DNA from: Beroe forskalii
Taxonomy: Eukaryota; Ctenophora; Nuda; Beroida; Beroidae
Assembly: GCA_011033025.1 (NCBI GenBank)
Contig: WFMF01000171.1
Location: 62,001 to 126,000 of the forward strand
Direction: 5' to 3'
Length of the DNA: 64,000 nt
In this document: positions 26,301 to 38,000 of the stretch, piece after piece
Layout: each line of letters starts with the position of its first letter
Position numbering within the stretch: the first letter of the stretch is position 1
Notes under the pieces: generated by a model
Told to the model about the DNA's origin: nothing
The model's database searches: none
What the model saw: only the letters and a program-made list of their open reading frames with translations
Made by a program: the position numbers and the translations under genes

Positions 26301-27905
26301 TGGATGTCAAGTTAATATTGATAAAAGAGTATAACTGATACTCCAAGAAGTCATGAGAGATACTCCCCACAGGCATATGTGCTGCTGAACTACCCCAAAT
26401 CAAGTCAACTTGCCACCTTCTTCTCCCTCCTCGACTGTTTCCTCATCTTCCTTGCCGTGACTCTTCTCATCCTGGAAACGGAGCCTCAATTCAAGGACCA
26501 CTTTGAGAACCCCTCCAACCCCTACTACAAGTATCTCTTCTGGCTGAACACCACTATCATTGTCTACTTCACATTGGATTACCTCCTCAGACTCTTCACT
26601 CATCCGTCAATAAAGCAGTTCTTCAGGATGTTCCTGCCTTGGCTGGACCTCCTGTCCATTCTACCCTTCTATATCGAGCTGCTGATGATGCTGTTTACTG
26701 AACCGGTCGAAGTAGCAGAGGGAGGTTTCCCAATTCGATTCTGTTTCACTTTTAACGTGAATGGAAAATATGATGCACTGAATTTGGTCAATTGGTAATC
26801 TTATTTATTACTTTCTCACATTGAAATTGCTGCTTGAATGGTTGGTCTAAAACTTCCAACTCTTTCAGAGGAAAAAGGTAAAAGTGGCATCGTTGTTTTG
26901 AGGCTATGCAGGATATTCAGAGTGACGAGGGTATTTAAGTTTGCTCGTCGATCAGAAAATCTTTTAATTCTCCTCAAAGCAGTTGGAAACACTTACAAAG
27001 AACTCATTTTGCTGTCTGGTTAGTGCAATATGCTGCAAGAGCAGCCATGATCTTCTAAGGTATCTATTGGAATTTGGACAAGTCCATTGATTTAATTCTG
27101 ATTCAAAGGCCTGCCAATCTTAAGAGTCATAATCTTGAAAGTCATTATCTTGAAAGTCATTGATTCAAAACCCTCAAAACAATAAAAGACATCCCTGTCT
27201 GGTGTGGTGTCCCTGGCAGTTGTGTCTTTCGGCAGCATCATGTACACCATCGAGTCTCTCCCGGGCTCCCACGTAACCTGTACACCAGTACAACAACCCA
27301 TCATCAACTCCAACACCACGCTGACATACAACGCCACAGCTGTAACCAACTCCAGTGAGGGCGTCACTGTGAGGGAGTTACCACCGTCTGAGGGTGGAGG
27401 GGTGGAGTGTATTCCGGATGAGACGAAGTTTAGTTCTATTCTGATGAGTTGCTGGTGGGCGGTCATCACGGTAACCACAGTCGGTAAGAGAGAATCACCT
27501 TTTTCATTTATTTTCTTTTTTCTCCTTTTTAGAATCACCAACTATATGGCTCACAGTTGGTGATTCAATGATTCATGAACCTGACTTGATTTTGAAGCCT
27601 ATCACTAATTCAAGATGTTCTAAACATAAATCTGTCACATACTGTTAAATTCTGGCTAGAATCCATTCACTTCGTCATTTTCAGTTTGATTTCGCAGGGC
27701 TTTCCAATTTCAATCTTAATATCCCCCAGGGTACGGTGACATGATTCCCATGTCTACACTGGGCAAGTGCATGGGTTCCTTCGCAGTGTTCTGTGGTCTG
27801 ATCATCATAGCACTCCCTGCCACCATCATTGTAACTCGGTTCAGTGAGGAGTACGAGAAGAGTAAGATGCAGAGTGAGTCTGCGGGGTCAACTGCTACGA
27901 TCTGA
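23382..27905 (+). CDS. voltage-gated potassium channel alpha subunit, Shaker-type (Kv), 8 exons
   Basis: Exons: 23382-23528, 25304-25413, 25584-25757, 26117-26219, 26373-26756, 26871-27018, 27202-27483, 27730-27905; 507 aa. A Gln-rich N-terminus precedes a T1 tetramerisation domain (VRVNVCG, FPNTLLGSEERERYF, YYFDRNRHAFDAVMGYYLSG) that lacks the Zn-binding Cys pair of Kv2-4, hence Shaker-type. S1-S6 follow. S4 is LRLCRIFRVTRVFKFARRS with charges every third residue. The pore reads WWAVITVTTVGYGD. The protein forms tetrameric K+ channels in the plasma membrane. Odd points: the S5-pore turret is about 45 residues longer than usual with two Cys and NTT, NAT, NSS sequons; S6 has LPATIIV where PVP is normal; the C-tail is very short. 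Two junctions are uncertain: 26757/26871 could instead use the first AG at 26868, and the 27019-27201 intron lacks a canonical acceptor in frame. Exon 1 is inferred from phase and an ATG. Confidence 0.93.
27019..27201 (+). other. Kv intron with repeat-flanked, non-canonical 3' junction
   Basis: The donor is CTGTCTG|GTTAGT. The homologous continuation of S5 starts ...CTGTCTG|GTGTGGTG, so the word CTGTCTGGT occurs at both intron ends and the in-frame splice would use TG, not AG. The nearest AGs (27187-27188 and the GGCAG before 27218) either shift frame or delete about seven S5 residues. Inside the intron, TCTTGAAAGTCAT occurs in tandem near 27133 and 27149. Confidence 0.6.
27531..27566. repeat. 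short hairpin in Kv intron
   Basis: GAATCACCAACT is followed after about 11 bases by its exact reverse complement AGTTGGTGATTC. It lies in the intron just after the pore exon. Confidence 0.75.
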
Positions 27906-29010
27906 ACACTCAGCACGATACTTTTTCAGTAATTATATCGCAGGCAGGTACATTGAGAAGCACACAAGAATGGTGACAAATGATTAGTAAGTCAAATTTG
28001 AAAGGTACCGGTCAAGGTGGAACAATCGAGAACTAATAAAGATTGTAACAATTATATGATTCACGGACAGAGACAATTATTATTCTGTTATATTCTTCAT
28101 GACACTTTTCATCTTAGCTCCTGATATGGGTGGATGCTGTGGACTGGTCCACACAAGATGCTGAAATTCACTCCTTTATAAATTTATTGTCTAAATTAGT
28201 TATACGATGGACTCTGATCAAGTAATCAGTTGTTGGGTCTTGTTCTTTGATATTTGTACCATCATGTTTTTCTGCATTTCTGATTGAACTGAGAGAGTGA
28301 ATAAGAACAATGCATCTCAGAATCGAACTTTGAAAATGCTACTCTTAACTCCAGACGAGAAAACTTGAACCTCTCGTGGACTTCAAGTCATGATATAGTT
28401 CAGTGGACACATTGAACTAAGATCTGCGAAGTTATGCCACTTCGATGTTGAACTATTTAATATTTGATATTTGTTCCATATTGATAATTTGACTTTTTAA
28501 TAATATAAATGCTAATATTCGCGTGTTAGATGATTTTAACAATGAAAATTTTTCTCATCTAAATTAGTCATCTTGTGTGAACAGCAAAGTCATTTATCAT
28601 GATAAATAGTACTTTATTAACTTAACAATACATAAATTGACAGTTCACCACGCCAATTTGTAACCATATCAAATCCTTGAAAATTCTGGCTCTGTATCAA
28701 CACACATTCAATAAATTATTCACCTAACATTTCAAGACTGAAGACGATGATTACATAACCTACCCAAATAGCCTAATAAAAATCATAAAAAGAAGGGGGA
28801 TGCATAAAATTAGGACGGGTCAAAATGCGAAGCTTATCACACTGATAAGCAGAACTAACAAAATATATACTGAAACTGATGGAGGACCGATTACTAAAAT
28901 GTGCAGGCTGTATGATTTAGGAAATTTCCCATTTATTCACGTTTATCCTAAGGAACAGTTACAAACTCTAGGTAGTAATACAATATGGATCTGTTAAGTG
29001 TAAACGAACC
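27906..29010. other. convergent 3' intergenic region between Kv and NPC1
   Basis: No gene is seen. An AATAAA at 28035-28040 could end the Kv transcript. On the minus strand an AATAAA (complement of 28613-28618) could end NPC1. The two transcription units converge here. Poly(A) assignments are inference from the hexamers only. Confidence 0.5.
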
Positions 29011-32000
29011 TTACTTACTGTTCTCTCCTAAGAAACCCAAAAACACGGGCAAGAAAAACACAGCATGAGCCACACACAAACAGTTGATGGTGAAGAACAT
29101 CCTGAAATAAAACACCACAAAGAGCTGACTTTTAGCTGCTGCCAGGACCACCACCCCCACGAAGTTAGTCATGGCGATCCCACTGACAATAGCCGGACCA
29201 GTCCTCACCAGGGCATCCTGAGCCTTGTCCAGTCTTCCTCCCTCCTTACTGACAGTGAAAGACTGGACGATATTAGCAGAGAACTCTACTGCTATCCCTA
29301 CAGAGAGCAGCAGGTTGACTAGGGAGAGGGCGTTGAGGGGGATGTCCAGGTACCTAAGGAATCGGTTAATAATCTTCCTTAGATAATCACATTATTAGAA
29401 ACGATTCTTAGATTATCATTTATCAAGTTATTGAATTCAAAAAACTTTGTTCACTTAAAAACTTTCTTCATTTAAGAACTTTGTTAACTTACACCATGCT
29501 GCCCATCATGTCGACAGCACACATGGTGACAGTCAGCATGACACAGAGCGAGGCGTGGAGGTTGAAGCCCAGGAGGAGAGTAGCTACCAGGAAGGTGGCT
29601 AGGATGGTGATCACCAGGTTTACAGCTAGTTCACGGACTATCGTATCGTACTGGGGAGGGGTTTCAATGTCAGTTTCAAGGCACAGATATGTGGAACGAA
29701 ATGGGGGGGGGGGGCGTGAAAAAAATTCGCACCACACAAAAAGTTCTATATGATGTCATCATCATACGTAAACATGGGAACTATTGACGAATGCCCAAAA
29801 ATTCGATCCCCAGATTCATCTGGAGAATCACTCTGAAAAAGATCACAACACCTGTTCATAGTAGGGGTAGAAGCCAGAGTAGGCATACACTTCTATCAGC
29901 TCGTTGTTAGCATTGACTTCCTCCGCAAGCTTTAGAGCTTGCTGTCTAGCTGTAATGATAACAGTTTGATACCTAATTGAATCGTAGAAAAATCATAGAA
30001 ATGGCAACGTGATTGCTTCTACTGGTATGTGAGTATGTGAAGTTGTAGGACCAAAGATAACTTTCAGCCCCTTTCCTACAGCACAATCCTCAAGAATTTG
30101 GGGTCTCCCAGCACACCTTTGATTTTCTGATTACTACTGAGGAAGGAGCTGCACCTAACACCCTGAAAATAATAAGTACCTGTAATGAAGTAGGAGGAGG
30201 AGGAGAGGACACCATGAGAGGAGGTGAACCTTCCTGCAACTACTGACGTGTTGGAGGCTCCGAACACTGCGTTGTTGGAGTAGGAGACTGCTCCACCTGG
30301 AGGGGGATTTGGTATTTAGTAGGGCCATTAAGGGATGCATTTAGAGTGGCTCTAGGGTGCATTTTGAGTGTGTTTAAAGGGTGCGTTTATGAGGTGTTAA
30401 TGTGAACTTAGGGTCCATAGGCTGACCCTGGTCATTGACTTTTGATCCCCTTGAAGGAAGTGAAAAGTCTACTTGGTTGATTTGAATTTAGTATTGATTT
30501 AAACATAGCAAATCACCAAAAATTTCTCTTTTGAAGGGAATGTACGAGTAGAAATCCAGAATTATGAATCAAATGAAGTAGTATCTCATCTAACCTTTGG
30601 AGCACCCAGAACCATCTGTCCTCGGTATATCAGAGATAAACCACTGTAGATACGTGTACTTCGTTTCCTTGGACATGCTTCGTTTGCCGCAAATTCTGCA
30701 GCCCTCTCTCTCATGAATTGAAGAGCAGAATCGATCTCCTGAGTTCCAACAGCAGGATGAGGTATCTAACCACCCATCGGAAAAAGCAGTCATGAACGAA
30801 CCGCCGTCACCTTTGATGAACTCGAATTCAAGAGATTGTCCGTACTTTTTCATAGTTTTCAATAGTGAGTCTGGGTTTGAAATTAGTTCACCGTAGATCC
30901 GATTGTCATAAATGTCCAGTTCTGAACCGTTTCTTGACTTGAAAACAAAGTTCATCCCGGGACCTATCCGGTAGTCGGTATACACGATATCGTAATACTT
31001 GAGGAGATATGAGTCTGTTGGCAAGGCCATGGTGGGCTCTAAACCCAATTTGAGATAAGGAATAAGGACTAGGTTTGCACTCGTGAAGCAAGCAAAGAAA
31101 ATGAGTACAACAGCTGAAATCCATTTGTTGGCGAATAGGAATTTGGAGAGATAGTCTTCTATGAACCAACGACTTGGTCCCCTAGAGGGCTTCCTGAGTT
31201 TTGCCTTGACGCAGCAGAGCATATCCAACCTGAAGTGAAAAGCATTGGATGAAAAATTGAGTTCACTCGGCCCATATCCTCATATCTTTTTATGCTATAC
31301 TTTTCTAGTCACTATATAAAAGAAAAATTCAAATAAGCAAATGTAGCTCACCTCTTTTCCACCATTCTCATAAGATCTACCCGTAGCAGGATTAGGAACA
31401 ATGTTGATTGCAGTAGGAAGTTCACCAGAAGGGCAATTGTAGCATTGTAAGCGAAGTTCTGGACTGACGGCATGAAGGAAAGGGATCCGAGAGCAAATGC
31501 GACCATCTGACACAAGGAACTGAGGATCATGGCAGGGAAGACTTCCTTCATCATCGAACTGATGATACCTCGCACAACGCCTGACAAGTGATAATTTTAA
31601 TATTAGGGGAATCATGGGTGTGAATTATTTTAACCAAAGTGTCATGGAACTGCAATGAAAATTCAAAAAAACCTTAAGCTTATATGCATAAAAAGTCATA
31701 GATCTGATATCTAAATGACGATCCAAAATATCAAAATAGGAAAGTATGGATTCACCTCGATTGAGAGTTTCTCCCCTTCTGATCTTGCCATTGACAATCC
31801 TCTGAACTCCCTGCACCATAATGTAAACATTATCCACCCCCACAGCCAGAATTAGGAATGGTATAACCTCAATGACAATGAGAGTTGAAGGAAGCCCGGC
31901 AAAGGATGTTACTCCCAAGGCACTAACTACGCTGATCAACACGATAACAACCCCTCCTACACCGAGTAAAACCTGAAAGTTTTATAAGATTTATGAGATT

Positions 32001-35000
32001 ATTTATGTTTGAAATAAAGAACATGCTGGTAAATTGCCAGGATTGTGGCTACATGTATTACACTTCGAATCCGGATAAGAAAGTTGATGATTTTATAACT
32101 ATTTGTCGTACCTTGGAGTGCAGAAAGCATCCACTGACACTGGAGTGGAAGTCTCCTAGAGTTGCTCCCACGTAGACGAACATGAGAATGTAACTCAGAA
32201 TGATGGTGAAAATGTCGGCATGGGAGGCCCTGTCGATCTCATCCTGCAAGATGTGAATTTTGATTATCAAATGTTAAGCAGGATTCAGGGATTTGTTGAT
32301 TTTCTACAATAAGTATTTGTCAGTAAGCACTAGCGTTTATGGGGAACAATGTACAATGTACATAGCTAAGCGATACCTCAAGTGCTCGGTCAGAACTGAA
32401 GGCAATGCTCAGTTCAGTCCTTTCCTCGATCTGTTGAAGCAGATACTCTTTCATCTTCGTTTCCCACTTCAAGATATCATCAACCTTATCCTCTGATCCG
32501 TCCAGAGCAAAAGTTACCATGAGGGTAGAGGCATCCATGTAGTTCAGTTTATCTGCATCGTAACCACCTGAGTTGGGGAGGAAAAGTTGTGATTTGAAAA
32601 TTGAATTTCAAGGTGATAGCAGGAACTATTTTCTACAGAAAACAAGAATTGCGCCTGCACCGACACAATTATTGTAGTTCCCGTAGGCCGTATGCACTTA
32701 TGCAGGCGCTTAATTTCCCTCCCCCACGGTGCTTGATGTAACCTTAGCATCATAATAAGATAATACGAAACGCAGTCGTTTTAAATTAATAAAAGTAAGA
32801 CTCTGAGTATGAATATTGTATTTGTTCCGATGCGGGTGCTGCGCGCAACCACCGAGAATACGAATTGGCACGTGCCATTTCTTCTAAAATTCCTGCGCGC
32901 GCGTTCGTTGTTGTACTCAGTTCGTTGTAGATTTCGCGCCATTTTGTTGAATTGGTTTACGTTTCACATCAAATTGTGTCACCGTTTATTCACGCGATGT
33001 ATTTTCTTGAATGTTTATACTAAGTTGATATGATTTTCAAATTTCGTGCTTTTGTTTTCTGTTTCAATGCTGTCTCTTGTTCCAAAAAGCAATATTCGTC
33101 TTTCACAGCGAATAGTATTTCTCAAACTTAGTCGAATCCGGCAGAAAGTCTAATAGTTATGCAGTTTGGTACTAAACCTAGTACAAAACCGAAGCCTTTT
33201 CCTCAAATCCACCTCCCAACTCACACCTAAGATTTTAACTTTTTAAGACACGAATTCTTCAACAGTCTAATTAAATTTAGAACTTATCATAATTTAGGAG
33301 TTCGAGCATGTGGCACGGATGGGCCAGATCAACCTATAAGATTTATACTTTTGACAACCGACAGCTCCATGAATTAAGAAATTCGTTATTTTGAAGATGT
33401 ATGTGATATGGGGGGACGGACGGAGGACGGAGGGACATTTTCGCGACTGATATTATAAAGGAGCAATCCGGGCACTTTCAGAAATTACAGTAGTTGTATT
33501 GCAAAACTGGACCTGCTATGCACATATCCTATTTCTCACCCTCCCAGACCACGATCTCTGCCAACCCTCTCATTTGCCTTTTTGTATACACAAAAAGGCC
33601 AATGGGGAGGGAAAAAATCTGGTCAGAGTCACGTGACACAGTCAAGTGACACAATCGTCAATCGTGTGACAGCTGATTCCCACAAGCTATGTCACGTGGT
33701 TGCCACGTGTGACTTCCCCGTGAATGCTCGCGGAAAAGAGTAAAAAGTAACCGCTTTTATTAGCATTTTACCAAGAACGTAGTGGGTTGATGAGGGTCCT
33801 CTAAAGGAAGCAAGACACTGCGGTAAGGCACTGGCTTCCGAACACAGCTCAATCCTGCGGAACTATGTAGTAATCAACAAGTAAACAAAATACCTATAAA
33901 TCCTTCTAGATTCTAGAAATATTCATTTACTCATTTACTGATTTTCTCACTGTGATTAATTTACATAGCTCATCTTAACGTACTATGATGATGACATCAT
34001 ATTGAAAATGTGAGTTTTCTTTGTCTTTTTTAATGAAATCCCCAATTTCTATTGCACATTTAAATGCCTCGTACGCGGTACCTGTCCATGTAGCTTCCAG
34101 CCTGCTCCAGCAGCTTCCTATCATTGTCCAGCCACTGGAAGATGGAGAGAGTAGCACAGTCCTCCGAGGGGTGGGTCTTATTGAACTCTCCCAGCGGTTT
34201 GTAACACAGGTCAGAGTACTGCACTTCACCCACTGTGGGAAAGGAGGGAATGAGTAGTGGTAATATGGCAAGGGGGTATGGAAATAGGTAAATTAGGGGT
34301 GAATAGAGGGAGTGAAGGATGGGGTCAAACTCCAAACTCAGAAACTTTGATGTACCATATTATTGCAAATAAAATTCTGGTGATTACGATCGTGGAAATA
34401 AGGAATTAGATACTTAATATTGTACATGAAATATTCAGTAAAAATATATCCAGGTATAATACTGCATTCAAACCTTTTATTGACTCAATACTTGTCATCA
34501 TGTCGTAGACTTCTTTCAAAACATCTGGTTTGAACACTCCGTTCACCACTCTGTCGTCAACTTCAAATGTGGAAGGAGTTCTTTGCTTCACAACTAACTG
34601 AAATGATTGAACTTAAATGTTGATTGGAATGACATAAAACTCTACAGAAATCATGGTCTTTGCAAGGCTTGAGCTTTCCTTTGCTTTCTCGGAAATAGTC
34701 ATGGAAGTGCTCTAACAATATAACTCTTTCATGAGACGATGTAGGTGAACAATGATCACTTCAATTTGAAGTGATCATTAATTTATCGAGAGTACTTGAC
34801 TTCTTTTAATCCTAAAAATGAAATTCTCATAACCCTAACCTGGCAAGTTCTGTACGAAGTTCCAAAGAGTCCGTCATAGTCGTACTTGTGCTGTCTACTG
34901 ACACTGTTCTCTGCTGTCCATAGCTCCACTGGATCCGTTGTTATTCTGGAGCAAAAGTATGTTAATTGGCAATCAGCCAAGGTGGATCTGTTGCTATTCT

Positions 35001-38000
35001 GTGGAAATATTTAATTGGCATTCGGCCAACCCAATTAGAAACATCAAATTAATTTTCCGAGGAACATTCGATCAAACTTGAGGTCCAAAGATCCTCAATA
35101 ACCTTCCTTCTTACATCACAACTGCTGAAAGCACAGGGTCGTTCAAAAAACTTTTGAAAACATTTCTTTTCAGTCTCACCATCTCTGAAACTATGAAACT
35201 TACTAGGTGACTTTCACGAAATTTTAAGGACACTTATTTGGTGCCTCACTGAATATTTTCTGATTGTTTTTGTTTAGAATAGTTGAGCTCAGCTGTCTTA
35301 GTTTAGCTTTTGCTTTCTTAATGTCTAGCCTTTCAGTGTAAGCACTTTTTCAGTTATTAACACATTTAAGTAGAATATTTTTGGCTTCAGTTGGTTCTAC
35401 ACTGCTGAGTATAAGTTTTATCTTAATAGCGGTGTATTTAAAATGCAATTATTATTATTATTATATTTTGAATTGTTCCGATTGCTTTGTCGCATGATAC
35501 GCCATAAAGTGCATAAATTACCGTTTGAGAGCCTAGAAAGACGATCTTGGTCGCATTTAGGGTTCTATTATCGCATATAAGCATATCCTGAGAGTCGAAG
35601 CAATCGATACAATTCAACTAGCTAAATAAAGCGGATCTAATTTACCTACAAAATTAACTAATATTATCACAGGACGAATAATACCTGAAGTTATACCACC
35701 CGGTACAGCACAGTCCAGCGAGCAGAAGACAGATAAACAGGACTTTGATAGGATAATCGTATATGAAATCTGACCAAGCCTGCCCTGAAAAGTCAGGGTG
35801 ATTACCTTCCCGCGTCATGATTTGGTGTAAATATTTGGTGTAAATGTATAGACGAGTAATGGGAACCAGGATTTTTATCCATTTCCATGAAACAGTTTGC
35901 TGCCATTGATCATTTGAGGTGCGTGTTGGTATGGGTAAAATAGCTGGGTTGTCAATTGCAGCAACCATAAATCCATCGATTATCAGTATGGCATACATTT
36001 ATATTTTATATGTGGGTACAATAATTGATGAATATTTTTATGCTTTTATTACGTTAAACGAAGCAAGTTAAACAAAAAGAACATGCATTGATTAACATAT
36101 CATCCAATGTTATTGTCTATTATTTTGCTCAAATCAACTAACCTAACCGAGGTCCGAGATTCAGCCAGCACCGGTAAAATGGATCCCGGTCTTTGATCAG
36201 CGACTCGACTTCGTACTCTGTAAATATTTGTCATTTCCAATTCACATTACTTGTCGATTATTCGTCTTTGATATTTCAATGATATTTTGATTTAAGCATT
36301 TAAATCCTGCACAGAATTTTGATCTTGATGAAATTGAATTTATTATTTGATCGACATTTACACAGGCACATTAGTTTAAATCAAGTTAACAAATGGACAT
36401 GCTTTACTTCCACAATAGTGAATCAGTGCATGCCACTGTCACTATGCGCCACTAAGTGACTACGTGCCACAGCCACTAAGTGACTGCTCGTGTCACTGCC
36501 ACTAAGTGACTGCGCGTCACTTCAATAAGAGTTTCTTTAGCGTCAACTCAAGCGTATGTCTTAAGAAAATGCTAAGGTAACACCACTAGAATATAGAACC
36601 ATCTGATTCTTACATCACAGTCACAAAAACATATCACAGCCGATTACATATAATTAATTTCCTCGACAGGTATAATACCACAATTATCCGTGTTTTCATT
36701 TAATAGTCTCTCATCGGCTCCGTTAACATCAGCTGAATGGTGCTTGGGGACTGGGCCACCAGCTGTTAAGACGGGGTATATGAGTCATCTGCTCAAAATA
36801 ATAAACAGTACTATTATAGTGTTGTATTTTTATTCCACAAACCACAGTAGAGAAGTCCTGTAATCTGATCAATCCATGTTTATGTCTAGACCATGTTATA
36901 GTGGAGACTTTAAGAGTTTGAATAAGTTGCGTTAGTGATTCGTTAAAAAAGTTGCACCGTAAGACCAGAAATTACCTGCAGTAGATCGTTCCAGTGCTTC
37001 ACACAGCTCTTCCTCTGATGACGTAATCTTTCCATTAGCTTCCGGGGGAGATATCTTACCGTTACCATGGTAACCGTTCATTGAAGCTCCGTTACCATGG
37101 TAACCATTCATTGCAGGCACGTGTCCATTCGAATTCTTCATCTGCAAATATTGGTGGTAGCTAGCTTAACTTTTCTTGAAATCAAATAAAAAGCATTGGA
37201 TAACAACAGGGAAAAAAGCGAAATTGACAGAATTATACTCGGAGTCATTTTATTCGACCAGGAAATGATTATATTGATTCCTTGCATTCAAAAAAGGAAG
37301 AAAAATATTCGACATAACGACTGACTAAATAAAAGGCTATCACAACTTACCGGTGATCCGTCAGGGCTACTCTGATCCAAACCTTTGTTTTCTTCCCCGT
37401 GGGCTGCGTTCAGCATTTCTATTCTGTTTGGAGATCGTTCAAATATTACCTTATCAATTTAATTCTTTATCACTTTTTAGTTTTTGAAGAATTTATTAGG
37501 ACATCCATAGGCCACCGTGCCCCAAGAAACATAATGCAGAGTTATTTTGATGAATGGAATTTAAGTACTAATAATCCGGGCATAGATCAGCATTCAGCAC
37601 CCGAATCCCATTTTGTCCATTAGGCTCTGGGCTTAGCCAGATCTAATGCAGGTCTTAGGCCGGTCTTGTACTAGTCTGTTGCAGCTGTCTAAGACCAGCA
37701 TTAGCCCAGCCCCAGACCAGGCAAAGTGGCATACAGATCTGTGCCCAGTAATCCATAAGGATACAAGTATAACAAAGCACATCCCAGTAATTACTTGTAC
37801 TTGTAGACGTAAGCTTTTCCCTATGGCGACAAGTCAGGCAGGTGATAAGGACAATCCAAATCAAGCTCAGACCCACTCCAGTAGGAACCGTGTAGTGCCA
37901 AAGGTTGAGGGGAGGTTCAGATAAACGGACTAAAATCTAGAGCTTACTCTAATTTGATTCTCGCGCTTAGAAACAAAACTACTCATATTGAGATTAAATA

